Position numbers and translations under genes: made by a program. Shown here piece by piece: positions 41,798 through 50,282 of a stretch of 64,000 bases of DNA; the first letter of the stretch is position 1; each line of letters opens with the position of its first letter. Where the stretch lies: contig JAISTR010000036.1 of the NCBI GenBank assembly GCA_031272515.1, positions 1 through 64,000 on the forward strand, written 5' to 3'. Source of the stretch: Erysipelotrichaceae bacterium (lineage in GTDB: Bacteria; Bacillota_I; Bacilli_A; Erysipelotrichales; Erysipelotrichaceae). The notes below the pieces were generated by a model that had not been told where the DNA came from, did no database searches, and worked only from the letters and a program-made list of their open reading frames with translations.

Positions 41798-42000
41798 TAA
41801 TCCGATGAAGAGAAGAAGGTTGTATTGACTGCCCAGAGAGGGAAGGAATTGCTGAGACTTCCTGCAGGAGGTTCAACCGGGACACCTTGGAGGAAAGACC
41901 TGCCTGATGTGGGTCTTCGGGAGACCGTTATCACTTTGAGATGCCGCAAGGCATATTTGTAAGGTGGCAACACGCTGGACGTCCTTCAGGGGCGTTTTTT
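41798..42000 (+). promoter_or_regulatory. T-box riboswitch, Asp specifier (GAC), overlapping His codon
   Basis: Stem I has CCCAGAGAGGGA, and the T-box core AAGGTGGCAACACG is at 41961-41974. The terminator GACGTCC-TTCA-GGGGCGTTTTTT follows. By alignment with the Phe and Met leaders (specifier-A-YCYNGGAG) the specifier is GAC at 41881-41883 (Asp). The next triplet overlapping it by one base, CAC at 41883-41885, is a His codon, so tRNA-His might also be read. The controlled genes are hisS and aspS, which fits either or both. Confidence 0.9.
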
Positions 42001-42016
42001 CATTCAAGGAGGAATT

Positions 42017-43333
42017 ATGGCAATCCAAAAAATCAAAGGTACCAAGGATTGGTACGGCGTCGAACTGCAGGCGAACAGAGAGCTCCAGCAATGGATGCGG
42101 GCGCTTTGCGAACTGTATGGCTACAAAGAGGTGGAAACCCCGGAATTTGAGAAAACCGAGGTCTTCAAGCGCGAAGGGGACAGCAGCGATGTTGTCAACA
42201 AGGAAATGTATACCTTTATGGATGCCGGCAACCGGTCCTTGACACTTAGACCGGAGGGAACCGCAGGCATCATGCGCGCAATCGTCGAAAACAAGCTGTA
42301 TGCGCAGCCGGATCTGCCGCTGAAGGTCTTTTACATCTCATCCTGTTTCCGCGCGGAAAACCCCCAGAAAGGGCGGCTGCGCTTATTCCATCAGTTTGGA
42401 GCCGAAGCATTGGGGGTGAAAAGTCCGGTTTTGGATGCAGAGCTGATCTGCCTGGCCAAAACCCTGTTGGATTGCCTGGAGATTGAGGACTACAAGATCG
42501 TCATCAATTCGATCGGGGACAGCGAATCACGCAAGGCTTACCGGGAGGTATTGCGCAAGCACTTCGAACCGGTATTGGGTGAATTATGCGAGGATTGCAA
42601 GCGCCGCTATATCCAGAATCCCCTTAGAATCCTGGATTGCAAAGTGGACCACGAGCATCCGGCACTTGTCAATGCCCCGGTGATTTCCCAGTCTTTAAAC
42701 CAAGAGTCGACCGACTACTTCGCCAAGCTGCGCGAAACCCTGACCAGGGCTGGTGTTGAATATGAAATTGATGAGCGGCTGGTAAGGGGACTGGACTACT
42801 ATACCGATACGGTCTTTGAATTCCTCTCCACCAATCCCGGAATCGGTGCCCAATCCGCTTTGGGCGGGGGCGGCCGCTATGATGACCTTTTAGCCTATTT
42901 CGGCGGTCCGGCCATGTCCGGGGTCGGCTTTGGCATGGGGATTGAACGGCTCTTGATTGCGCTGGCGGAGGAAGGCAAACAATTTGAAGAAGAGAGCAGC
43001 TGCGATCTGTACCTGATGTGTCTGGATGAGGCTCTGCTGCCAGAAGCGCTGGCTTTGGCGACTCAGCTTCGCAACTGGCGCATTCGCGTACAGATGGACT
43101 TCCAGGCTAGGTCGATGAAGTCCCAGTTCAAGAGTGCGGAACGCTCCGGGGCCAAGATTATCGCCTTCTATGGCGAAGAGGAAGCAAGGACCGGGTCCTT
43201 GAAATTCAAGAATGTAGATACCCAAGAACAGGTCACCATAAGTGACCCGGAAGGGTGGATTGATCAAATATACAGCTGGCTGCAAGAGCCAGAGGAGGAG
43301 GAACACGAACATCATGATGCGCACTTGCACTAA
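42017..43333 (+). CDS. hisS: histidine--tRNA ligase
   Basis: HisS charges tRNA-His. The 438-residue class II enzyme has KGTKDW near the start, motif 2 FRAENPQKGRLRLFHQFGAEA, the His-binding RGLDYYTDTVFE and GGGGRYDDL, motif 3 GFGMGIERL and a C-terminal anticodon domain. The tail is unusual: EEEEHEHHDAHLH, five His in the last nine residues. The last 20 nt overlap aspS. SD AAGGAGG. Confidence 0.96.
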   Translation: MAIQKIKGTKDWYGVELQANRELQQWMRALCELYGYKEVETPEFEKTEVFKREGDSSDVVNKEMYTFMDAGNRSLTLRPEGTAGIMRAIVENKLYAQPDLPLKVFYISSCFRAENPQKGRLRLFHQFGAEALGVKSPVLDAELICLAKTLLDCLEIEDYKIVINSIGDSESRKAYREVLRKHFEPVLGELCEDCKRRYIQNPLRILDCKVDHEHPALVNAPVISQSLNQESTDYFAKLRETLTRAGVEYEIDERLVRGLDYYTDTVFEFLSTNPGIGAQSALGGGGRYDDLLAYFGGPAMSGVGFGMGIERLLIALAEEGKQFEEESSCDLYLMCLDEALLPEALALATQLRNWRIRVQMDFQARSMKSQFKSAERSGAKIIAFYGEEEARTGSLKFKNVDTQEQVTISDPEGWIDQIYSWLQEPEEEEHEHHDAHLH

Positions 43334-45053
43334 CGGCGAACTGCGCGCCGCACATATCGGCCAACAGGTCACCCTGGTTGGCTGGGTTAGCAAACGCAGA
43401 AACTTCGGACAGCTGGTCTTTATTGACCTGCGCGACCGCTATGGCATCACCCAGATTGTCTTCAATGAAAGCCTGACAGAGGCGATTAAAGATGTACGCA
43501 ATGAGTACATCCTGCAGGTGTCCGGTGAGGTGGTGAAGCGCCAGGACCCCAATTTGAAAATGGCAACCGGAGAGATTGAAGTGGCGGTCAAAACGGTCAA
43601 GATTCTCAACAGTGCCAACACCACGCCGCTGATTATTGCTGATGAGACCGATGCCTTGGAAGAGGTACGCTTAAAGTACCGCTACCTGGACCTGCGGCGG
43701 CCGGTTGTGCAGCAGAAATTCATCCTGCGCCACCAAATCAACCGCAGCATCCGCAAGTACCTGGATGAGCGCGACTTTGTCGAGGTGGAAACCCCGATTC
43801 TGACCCGCTCCACCCCTGAGGGGGCCAGGGATTATCTGGTGCCCTCCCGGATCCATGAAGGCCAGTTCTATGCCCTGCCGCAATCCCCGCAGCTCTTTAA
43901 GCAGCTCTTGATGATTTCCGGGCTGGAGCGCTACTACCAGATTGCCCGCTGCTTCCGCGATGAGGACTTGCGGGCGGACCGGCAGATGGAATTCACCCAG
44001 GTGGATATCGAGACTTCCTTCTTGAGCCAGGATGAGCTCTTAAAGCTGATGGAAGGGATGATGGCAAGCGTGATGAAGGAGTTCAAGGGCATTGATCTGC
44101 CTTTGCCCTTTGTGCGTCTGACCTTTGCGCAAGCGATGAACACCTATGGCTCCGACAAACCGGACATCCGCTTTGAACTCAAGCTCACGGATGTATCAGA
44201 GATTTTTAAAAACAGCGAATTTTCGGTATTCTCCACCGCTTTCAAAAATCAGGGTGTCATCAAAGCCCTGTGTGTGCCGGGCTTGGCGAATGCCAGCCGC
44301 AAGCAGACGGACAAGTATGCGGATGAAGCGAAAAAGAATGGCGCCAAGGGCTTGGTGGTTTTAAAGGTTACTGGCGGTGCTTTGGAAGGTTCGGCTGCGA
44401 AGTTCTTCAGTGCAGAGGAAAGCAAGGCTTTACTGGCAGCTTTAAAGGCCAGCGATAACGACCTGATTTTGATGGCTGCCGGCCAGTGGGAGCCCACCTG
44501 CAATGCTTTGGGGGCGGTGCGCAGCTATTTGGGAAGTGAGCAGGGTCTCTATGACAAAGAGACATTTGCCTTTTTGTGGGTAACGGAATTCCCGATGCTG
44601 GAATACAACGAGGAGGACAAGCGTTTCTATGCCCGTCACCATCCCTTCACCCGGCCGATGGATGAGGATGTCCAGTATCTGGATAGTGACCCGGCACGGG
44701 TCAGGGCTTATGCCTACGACATGGTCTTAAACGGCTATGAGCTGGGTGGGGGATCATTACGGATTTACGACCAGAAGATGCAGACAAAAATGTTTGAACT
44801 CTTGGGATTTAGCGAAGAGCAGATCAAAGCCCGCTTTGGCTTCTTCATCGAAGCGTTCCAGTACGGCACCCCGCCGCATGGCGGCATCGCCTTTGGTTTG
44901 GACCGGATTGCGATGCTGTTGACCGGCAGTGAATCGCTGCGCGATGTCATTGCCTTCCCGAAGAATGCGGCCGCGAAATGCCCGATGAGCGAGGCTCCCA
45001 GCAGTGTGGAAGAGAGCCAATTGGCGGAGCTGCACATCAAGGTCACACAATAG
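43314..45053 (+). CDS. aspS: aspartate--tRNA ligase
   Basis: AspS charges tRNA-Asp. The 579-residue bacterial-type enzyme has an N-terminal OB-fold (VTLVGWVSKRRNFGQLVFIDLRDRYG), motif 1 to 2 (TPEGARDYLVPSR, RCFRDEDLRADRQMEFTQVD), the GAD insert and motif 3 GIAFGLDRIAMLLTG. Start at 43314 (or the adjacent ATG at 43317) gives the usual N-terminus; AGGAGGAGG lies about 12 nt upstream inside hisS. Whether it discriminates tRNA-Asn cannot be read here. Confidence 0.96.
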   Translation: MMRTCTNGELRAAHIGQQVTLVGWVSKRRNFGQLVFIDLRDRYGITQIVFNESLTEAIKDVRNEYILQVSGEVVKRQDPNLKMATGEIEVAVKTVKILNSANTTPLIIADETDALEEVRLKYRYLDLRRPVVQQKFILRHQINRSIRKYLDERDFVEVETPILTRSTPEGARDYLVPSRIHEGQFYALPQSPQLFKQLLMISGLERYYQIARCFRDEDLRADRQMEFTQVDIETSFLSQDELLKLMEGMMASVMKEFKGIDLPLPFVRLTFAQAMNTYGSDKPDIRFELKLTDVSEIFKNSEFSVFSTAFKNQGVIKALCVPGLANASRKQTDKYADEAKKNGAKGLVVLKVTGGALEGSAAKFFSAEESKALLAALKASDNDLILMAAGQWEPTCNALGAVRSYLGSEQGLYDKETFAFLWVTEFPMLEYNEEDKRFYARHHPFTRPMDEDVQYLDSDPARVRAYAYDMVLNGYELGGGSLRIYDQKMQTKMFELLGFSEEQIKARFGFFIEAFQYGTPPHGGIAFGLDRIAMLLTGSESLRDVIAFPKNAAAKCPMSEAPSSVEESQLAELHIKVTQ

Positions 45054-45076
45054 CATCTTAGAATCAATTGCATATA

Positions 45077-45113
45077 GAAAAGCCGTCATGGATCATACAC
45101 TGACGGCTTTTTT
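45077..45113. terminator. terminator after aspS, also facing proC
   Basis: AAAAGCCGTCA and TGACGGCTTTTTT arms with a 12-nt loop; the A-run allows it to serve proC on the minus strand as well. Confidence 0.88.
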
Positions 45114-45133
45114 GTATTCGCTTGTAATTATGT

Positions 45134-45880
45134 TTACTTGAACTCAGCCTTTTCCTTTGCCAGCAGAAACGCTTTTTTCATGGCATCCTGCACGCCCTCG
45201 CCAACCATCAATTCGATGCCCTGCTGGGTGACTCCGCCCTTGGTGGCAACCCGTTCGGCGGTATTGGCAAAACTGCCCAGCTCCAAGAGCCCCGCAAACG
45301 TATCCCGGGTCAGGGTATAGGCAAGTTCAGAAGGAAAGCCCAGAGCCTGGCCGCCCTGTTGAAAGGCATCCAGCAGATAGCCCGCAAAGCCCAGGCCGCA
45401 GGAGACAAAGGAGGTAAAGGCTGCCATCTTATTGAGCGGCATCGGATAGCCTTGTCCAACCTGGTTTAACACATACAAAACCATCTTATTATCGGTAGGG
45501 GTGTGGGCGATGAGGCTGTGGCAGCTCTCCATCGCGATGGTGGGAATCGCCACCACCAGATCGCTGGGATCGAGCTTGGCGCGGATGTGCTCCAAAGAAA
45601 CACCTGCCATAAAGCTCAATACCACCAATTCCTTGGTCAAATCGGTATCAAAGAGCAGGGTATCAAAGACCTTGCCTTTGATGGCAAGTACCAAAAGATC
45701 TACTTCCCTGATTAAATCATCCGCCTCTTCAAACAGCTCCAGTTGGTAGGATTCAGCCGCCAGCCAGGAGGCATCCCTTGCCGTGCAGACCTTCAAATCA
45801 TGATGTGCTATCCCCGCTTTGATTAAACCTTTGGCCAATGCTTCTCCCAAGTGGCCAAAACCAAGAATTCCAATTTTCAT
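45134..45880 (-). CDS. proC: pyrroline-5-carboxylate reductase-like
   Basis: ProC reduces pyrroline-5-carboxylate to proline with NAD(P)H. The 248-residue protein has the Rossmann loop ILGFGHLGEAL, the LVLAIKGKVFDTLL segment and the C-terminal signature region DTFAGLLELGSFANTAERVATKGGVTQQGIEL, close to the P5CR signature (GGVT for GGTT). It is slightly short. The start at 45880 has AGAAGGAACCTC; a longer frame upstream lacks an SD. A specialised ComER-like role is possible. Confidence 0.85.
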   Translation of the reverse strand: MKIGILGFGHLGEALAKGLIKAGIAHHDLKVCTARDASWLAAESYQLELFEEADDLIREVDLLVLAIKGKVFDTLLFDTDLTKELVVLSFMAGVSLEHIRAKLDPSDLVVAIPTIAMESCHSLIAHTPTDNKMVLYVLNQVGQGYPMPLNKMAAFTSFVSCGLGFAGYLLDAFQQGGQALGFPSELAYTLTRDTFAGLLELGSFANTAERVATKGGVTQQGIELMVGEGVQDAMKKAFLLAKEKAEFK

Positions 45881-45965
45881 GAGGTTCCTTCTTTCCGTTT
45901 GATATCTTATCATCTGAACTATTGCGGTTCAAGGGAAATGGCTTGTGAAAAAGATGAAAAACCGG

Positions 45966-45994
45966 TTGACACGCTAAGATTGATTCGGTACAGT
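45966..45994 (+). promoter_or_regulatory. promoter of the membrane-protein gene
   Basis: TTGACA at 45966-45971, a 17-nt spacer and TACAGT at 45989-45994. Confidence 0.65.
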
Positions 45995-46020
45995 TTGTCT
46001 GAGCAACATGGGAGGGACAA

Positions 46021-46893
46021 ATGAGCCAAACGCAGGGTGAATACACACTGTTTCGCAAGCGCCATCCGGTGCTGTTTTGGGGATATGTTCTCATAGAAGT
46101 ATCATTGGTTGTTCTGTGTTTACTATATTCTCTGCGTGACAATCTATTTGTGGCTTTAATAACTTTTTTCATATTTCAAATCCCATTTGCGCTTCCTGCC
46201 GGCTTGACATTCACAAATGTCTATTTTCTCTTTTACAAGCCCAAAGATGATCCCCAATGGGGGCTTAAGCTGCGGGCATTTGAAACTCCTTCTTTCCTGC
46301 TTGGGCTTGTCTTTACAATTTTTTATTGTGCCTTAATCAATATAAGAAGGGTTGACTGGCAGATACCAGTGGCTTCTTGGGGGATTCATTCTCCCATCGC
46401 GCTTGCGGATATCCCTACTGCACAGACTTTATTTGTTCTGGGGGTGATTGGCTATCTGCTTTTGATTTGTACAAAAACAAAAAAGACGCCGCCGCTGGTA
46501 ACAGCAACTGGTGTGTCATTATTGATTATCGGGATCCTAGAGTGTCTCTTATGGTCCATACAGACCTTTTCTGTGAGCTTTGTTTTGGTGATTCTTCCCT
46601 TGAACAGTATTGTCATCGCGATTCGTTTGATCCGTGATAAAACCCTGGAAATTAAAAATGACAAGGATAGGGAAGGGAAAGCCGGTTTGACCGGCTGGCT
46701 TTACGGCACCAAGCTGCCGATCTACTCTTTTCTGCTCTCTGTTTTTGTGCTGATACTCACCATTGCGGTTCTGGTCCTGTTTGGTCAGCGTCCCAATGCC
46801 ATCATCCAGGGCTATCTGGACACGGCAGACTGGTCACTGTCCCAGAAAGTTGCTCCGGAACTGCCACCACCAGCTTTGGAAAACTTCGATTGA
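46021..46893 (+). CDS. hypothetical multi-pass membrane protein, 290 aa
   Basis: I do not recognise this family. There are six or seven hydrophobic helices (for example VLIEVSLVVLCLLYS, FLLGLVFTIFYCALI, TLFVLGVIGYLLLI, VSLLIIGILECLLW, FVLVILPLNSIVIAI and FLLSVFVLILTIAVLVLF), with short basic loops and an extracytoplasmic or cytoplasmic acidic tail. SD GGGAGGGAC precedes the ATG. The GC content is a little lower than its neighbours. Confidence 0.75.
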   Translation: MSQTQGEYTLFRKRHPVLFWGYVLIEVSLVVLCLLYSLRDNLFVALITFFIFQIPFALPAGLTFTNVYFLFYKPKDDPQWGLKLRAFETPSFLLGLVFTIFYCALINIRRVDWQIPVASWGIHSPIALADIPTAQTLFVLGVIGYLLLICTKTKKTPPLVTATGVSLLIIGILECLLWSIQTFSVSFVLVILPLNSIVIAIRLIRDKTLEIKNDKDREGKAGLTGWLYGTKLPIYSFLLSVFVLILTIAVLVLFGQRPNAIIQGYLDTADWSLSQKVAPELPPPALENFD

Positions 46894-46969
46894 TGCGTCA
46901 TTTTAGTAAAATATCCTCGGCAATTCACATAATTTTTCACCAAATTTTGTCTTGTAAAACGTTTTATCA

Positions 46970-46978
46970 TGCTATAAT
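46970..46978 (+). promoter_or_regulatory. extended -10 of the 6S-like RNA
   Basis: TGCTATAAT at 46970-46978; the -35 is weak (CTTGTA, 46951-46956). Start would be near 46984. Confidence 0.65.
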
Positions 46979-46983
46979 GAATT

Positions 46984-47129
46984 TGCCCAAAGGTAATATT
47001 AATTTCCAACACAACGCTATATTGGAATCCGGATGTTGTTCCATGGTGTCGAATGCCTGAAAAGGAATCCTGAAATGGAGCACAGGATACCGCCCTGTAT
47101 TAACAAGGGGATCAAAGCAACTTTTGGGC
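46984..47129 (+). ncRNA. ssrS: rod-shaped small RNA, candidate 6S RNA
   Basis: An independent transcript of about 145-155 nt: own extended -10, own terminator, no ORF. Its ends pair (GCCCAAAGGT with ACTTTTGGGC), followed by an internal loop, a second helix (TTAATTTCC with GGGGATCAA), a large open region, and a long apical helix (TGTTGTTCCAT with ATGGAGCACA) capped by CCT-GAAA-AGG. A rod with a central bubble is the 6S RNA layout. In Bacillus subtilis a 6S gene lies beside aspS, and here aspS is 2 kb away. Length is short for 6S, so the assignment is tentative; the RNA itself is better supported. Confidence 0.5.
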
Positions 47130-47138
47130 CTTTTTTTT
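47108..47138 (+). terminator. terminator of the 6S-like RNA
   Basis: The closing stem GCCCAAAGG...CTTTTGGGC is followed directly by TTTTTTTT at 47131-47138. Confidence 0.7.
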
Positions 47139-47158
47139 ATCTCAAGATGGTTCAATCA

Positions 47159-47167
47159 TGATACAAT
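47159..47167 (+). promoter_or_regulatory. extended -10 of the UPF0154 gene
   Basis: TGATACAAT at 47159-47167, separate from the RNA promoter upstream. Confidence 0.55.
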
Positions 47168-47189
47168 AGCTTCAGTAAGGAGTGATTGT

Positions 47190-47402
47190 ATGAACAACTT
47201 CTTGGCGAATCTGGTATATTTGATCGCCGGTGGCCTGATCGGGGCTGTCATCAGCTTCTTTGTGACCCGCAAGATGTTCGAAAAACAACTGAAGGAACAT
47301 CCGCCGATTGATGAAAAAACCATTAGGGCAATGTACTTGTCCATGGGTCGCAAACCAACGGAGAAAGACATTCGCAAGATCATGAAGTCGCTGGGTCAAT
47401 AA
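47190..47402 (+). CDS. yneF: UPF0154 (YneF-family) membrane protein
   Basis: A 70-residue single-pass membrane protein of the UPF0154/YneF family, widespread in Firmicutes and of unknown function. One N-terminal helix (NLVYLIAGGLIGAVISFFVT) is followed by the conserved cytoplasmic segment RKMFEKQLKEHPPIDEKTIRAMYLSMGRKPTEKDI. SD AAGGAGTG is strong; longer in-frame upstream ORF is not needed. Confidence 0.92.
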   Translation: MNNFLANLVYLIAGGLIGAVISFFVTRKMFEKQLKEHPPIDEKTIRAMYLSMGRKPTEKDIRKIMKSLGQ

Positions 47403-47431
47403 CGGCGACTTGTTTTTCAGGGGAAAAGGGA

Positions 47432-48385
47432 ATGAGCGCTAACATTCGAATCGCGATTTTGGGACCGGGAAAAATTGCCCACCGTTTTGTCAAGGGCTTA
47501 AAGGCCTGCACCAATGCCCGACTGGTTGCTGTTTGCGGACGCGATCAGGACAAGACCGCAGCGTTTGCCCGCCAGTATGGGGTAGAACGGGTTTTAGTCG
47601 GATATGAAACCCTCTATCAACAAAAAGATATCGATGCCGTATATATTGCGACACCGCCTTTTTTACATTATCAGCAGGTGATGGACTGTTTGAATACCGG
47701 CTTTCATGTCATCTGTGAAAAGCCCTTTCTGCTAAATGAACTGCAAATCAAAAAGGCGTTTGCCCTGGCATATAAAAAACAATTGACCTTAATGGAGGCG
47801 ATGAAGTCAGTCTTTCTGCCAGCTACATTAACCGCCAAAGCCTGGATCAAGGAAGGGCGGATTGGGGAGCTGCGCTTGATTGAAGCCTCCTACAGCTATA
47901 AAAGCCCATATGAACACAGCCATTGGGTCTTTGACAAGAGCAAGGGCGGGGGCGGCATGTTTGATGTCGGGGTCTATGCGATGGCCTATGCCAATACCCT
48001 GGTCAACAGTCCCCTGGCAGAGATCAAGCACCTCTCTTTTTTGAATGAACTGGGCAGTGATGACTTCTCCCAGTTTCTGGTACGCTATCAGGGCGGGGTG
48101 ATCGCCAGCTTAAGAGGCGGAATTGGCTTAACGACCGAAAACAAGGCGATGGTCTATGGGACCAAGGGCTACCTGGAGGTACCGGATTACTGGAAGGCCA
48201 ATACCTTTCGCTTATTCGACAACAACAAAACCCTGGTGGAGCAGTGGCAGATTGACCAGCCCACCGAGTTCAAATATCAGATTCAGGCCTTTGTGGATGC
48301 CATCAACCGGAAACAGACGGAAGTCTATCCGATGGATCAGGCAGCCTCCCTGCAGCTGATGCAGTGCTTAAGCGAGGTGGGATGA
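47432..48385 (+). CDS. Gfo/Idh/MocA-family oxidoreductase
   Basis: A 317-residue NAD(P)-dependent oxidoreductase. The N-terminal Rossmann fold has ILGPGKIAHRFVKGL and AVYIATPPFLHY, and the catalytic dinucleotide-adjacent CEKPF motif is at about 88-92. The C-terminal alpha/beta domain includes GGGMFDVGVYAMA. Closest in style are dihydrodiol- or sugar-dehydrogenase-like members; the substrate is unknown. Its stop overlaps the next gene by 4 nt. Confidence 0.9.
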   Translation: MSANIRIAILGPGKIAHRFVKGLKACTNARLVAVCGRDQDKTAAFARQYGVERVLVGYETLYQQKDIDAVYIATPPFLHYQQVMDCLNTGFHVICEKPFLLNELQIKKAFALAYKKQLTLMEAMKSVFLPATLTAKAWIKEGRIGELRLIEASYSYKSPYEHSHWVFDKSKGGGGMFDVGVYAMAYANTLVNSPLAEIKHLSFLNELGSDDFSQFLVRYQGGVIASLRGGIGLTTENKAMVYGTKGYLEVPDYWKANTFRLFDNNKTLVEQWQIDQPTEFKYQIQAFVDAINRKQTEVYPMDQAASLQLMQCLSEVG

Positions 48386-49146
48386 TGGCCAGGCGCATCG
48401 GCATGATCGACATCGTCAAGCTCAACCAGCGCAAGCTGAAGTTCTATGAGCAGCTTCTGGGGCACCGGGAACAAAAAATCTTTTCCAAAGAGGAACTCCT
48501 GGCTTTTCAGTCGGCCAGTCCCAACCTGATTGAGGAGGCGATGGGGGACGGTTTTCTGTCCCTTCGGGCCAATTCCTACCGGCTGACGGACAAGGGTACC
48601 CATGACATCAATGTGATCCTGCGGGAAATCCTATTCAAGGGCAGCGAGATCGGCTTTATCATCCGCCGCAGCCCTGACCGCATCCTTCTGCCTTTATCGT
48701 CCTTCTATGACCACCATCTTCTGGCGGAGATGCAAAATGAGGGCTGGCGCAAGATTGACGGCGGCCTGATTAAATCCACCAACAATTTTTTGTTGGATTT
48801 AAGCGAGGAAATCTTCCGTTTCCGGCCTTTCTTCAAGCTGATCAATGACTCCGCCCAGGGTCTGTTTAAAAAATATGGAAACCAGGCCAAGCCGCAATTG
48901 CAGCTGACCATTAGGACCTATCTGGACATCCAGCCGCATAAACTGCAGCAGGAGCGCTTTATGTGCCTTTTGGTACGCAAGATCGAGAACACCTTCTATC
49001 TCTTGGTGGGAGGCAGGGAAGAGGCTTTTGATGCCAAACTCAAGGAGCTGCGCTTGGTCGGGGAGGACCACTGGTACTGCTCCATCGGCTTTTCCTCGAT
49101 CAAGGACCTGCAATCCTGCCTTTATATGGTACTCAAGGGCTTTTAA
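48382..49146 (+). CDS. hypothetical protein, 254 aa
   Basis: I do not recognise this protein. It overlaps the oxidoreductase stop (ATGATG) and abuts the GNAT gene (1-nt overlap), so it is an operon member. The N-terminal half is helical and basic; residues about 90-110 form a strand-rich region (IGFIIRRSPDRILLPLSSF), and the C-terminal half reads as a second small alpha/beta domain ending in FSSIKDLQSCLYMVLKGF. No signal peptide, membrane helix or known motif. Confidence 0.75.
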   Translation: MMARRIGMIDIVKLNQRKLKFYEQLLGHREQKIFSKEELLAFQSASPNLIEEAMGDGFLSLRANSYRLTDKGTHDINVILREILFKGSEIGFIIRRSPDRILLPLSSFYDHHLLAEMQNEGWRKIDGGLIKSTNNFLLDLSEEIFRFRPFFKLINDSAQGLFKKYGNQAKPQLQLTIRTYLDIQPHKLQQERFMCLLVRKIENTFYLLVGGREEAFDAKLKELRLVGEDHWYCSIGFSSIKDLQSCLYMVLKGF

Positions 49147-50237
49147 TGGCCAGTATTCTGACCAAGGACCTGCTGCTTCGCCCCTGGCAGCCGACCGACC
49201 TGATGGCACTCTATGAATTGGGCAAAGATACATACACGGCGATGGAAGCCGGCTGGCAGCCCCTGAAGTCGCCGTTTCAAGCCCAGAATTTATTGAAGTA
49301 CTTTTTGAAGCACGCCAGTGAGTGGGCGATTGTTTTAAGGACGAACCAACAGGTCATCGGCACCATCGGTTTACATACCGATGTGCGCTCATCCAAAAAG
49401 CAGGCCAGTGAAGTCGGCTATGTGCTGCTGGCCAGCGAGCGCAAAAAAGGCTACATGACCCAGGCCTTGAAGGCCCTGATCCAGCATGCCTTTGTGGCGA
49501 TGGATCTGGAGCTTTTAACCGCTTCGCACTTTCCGGAAAACCTGAATTCCGCCAAACTTTTGTTAAACTGCGGCTTTCACTTTACCTCCTATCGCCAAAA
49601 CGCCTTCCTGCGCTTTGACGGGGCTTTACTGCCGCTTGTCAACTATGGCTTGACCCGAAGTGAGTTTCTGCTTAACAAGCAGGAAGAGAAGGGCCAGAAG
49701 GCAAATGACAAGGGCTTTTTGTATACGGAGCGTTTGTTGATCCGGCCCTGGCGCTATCGCGATGCCCCGGATCTGTTTGCCTATGCAACCGATCCCGGGA
49801 CCGGCCCCAAGGCCGGCTGGAAGCCCCATGCCCACATCGGGGAGAGCCTGGGGGTCATCAACCAGTTTCTGGTTTCGGAGTTTGAGCGGGCGATTGTCCT
49901 CGATGGTACCGTCATCGGCTCAATCGGTTTCCACAGCTTTGAAAATGACACCACCATCGACAGCCGCGATCTGGGCTATGTGCTCTCAAAAGACTACCGC
50001 GGCCATGGCTACGCCAGGGAGGCAGTGCGCCGGGTCATCCGCTATGGCTTTGAAACGATGGGACTAAAGTACATCACCGCCGGCTACTTTCCCGGAAACC
50101 TCGCCAGCAAGCGGGTGATGGAAGCGGTGGGGATGCACTATTTCCGTTTCCGCCCGGCTTTGGTGACCCGTTATGACGGGGTGGCAATGGATGTCAATGA
50201 ATACCGGATTGATTCACTGGCAGAACTGAAGGAATAA
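49146..50237 (+). CDS. tandem GNAT N-acetyltransferase
   Basis: A 363-residue protein made of two RimJ/RimL-type GNAT domains. Domain 1 (about 1-170) starts TKDLLLRPWQPTDLMALY and has EVGYVLLASERKKGYMTQAL; domain 2 (about 190-355) starts TERLLIRPWRYRDAPDLF and has DLGYVLSKDYRGHGYAREAV, the better acetyl-CoA loop (Q/RxxGxG/A). Domain 1 has RKKGYM, slightly less canonical. The substrate, possibly a protein N-terminus or small amine, cannot be read. It ends in a strong terminator. Confidence 0.88.
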   Translation: MASILTKDLLLRPWQPTDLMALYELGKDTYTAMEAGWQPLKSPFQAQNLLKYFLKHASEWAIVLRTNQQVIGTIGLHTDVRSSKKQASEVGYVLLASERKKGYMTQALKALIQHAFVAMDLELLTASHFPENLNSAKLLLNCGFHFTSYRQNAFLRFDGALLPLVNYGLTRSEFLLNKQEEKGQKANDKGFLYTERLLIRPWRYRDAPDLFAYATDPGTGPKAGWKPHAHIGESLGVINQFLVSEFERAIVLDGTVIGSIGFHSFENDTTIDSRDLGYVLSKDYRGHGYAREAVRRVIRYGFETMGLKYITAGYFPGNLASKRVMEAVGMHYFRFRPALVTRYDGVAMDVNEYRIDSLAELKE

Positions 50238-50261
50238 AAAAAGAGCAGGCTGCTCTTTTTT
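50236..50261. terminator. terminator after the GNAT gene
   Basis: AAAAAAGAGCAG-GC-TGCTCTTTTTT; symmetrical, so it may serve the convergent minus-strand gene too. Confidence 0.9.
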
Positions 50262-50282
50262 GGTTTTCAGTTCAATCGTTCC

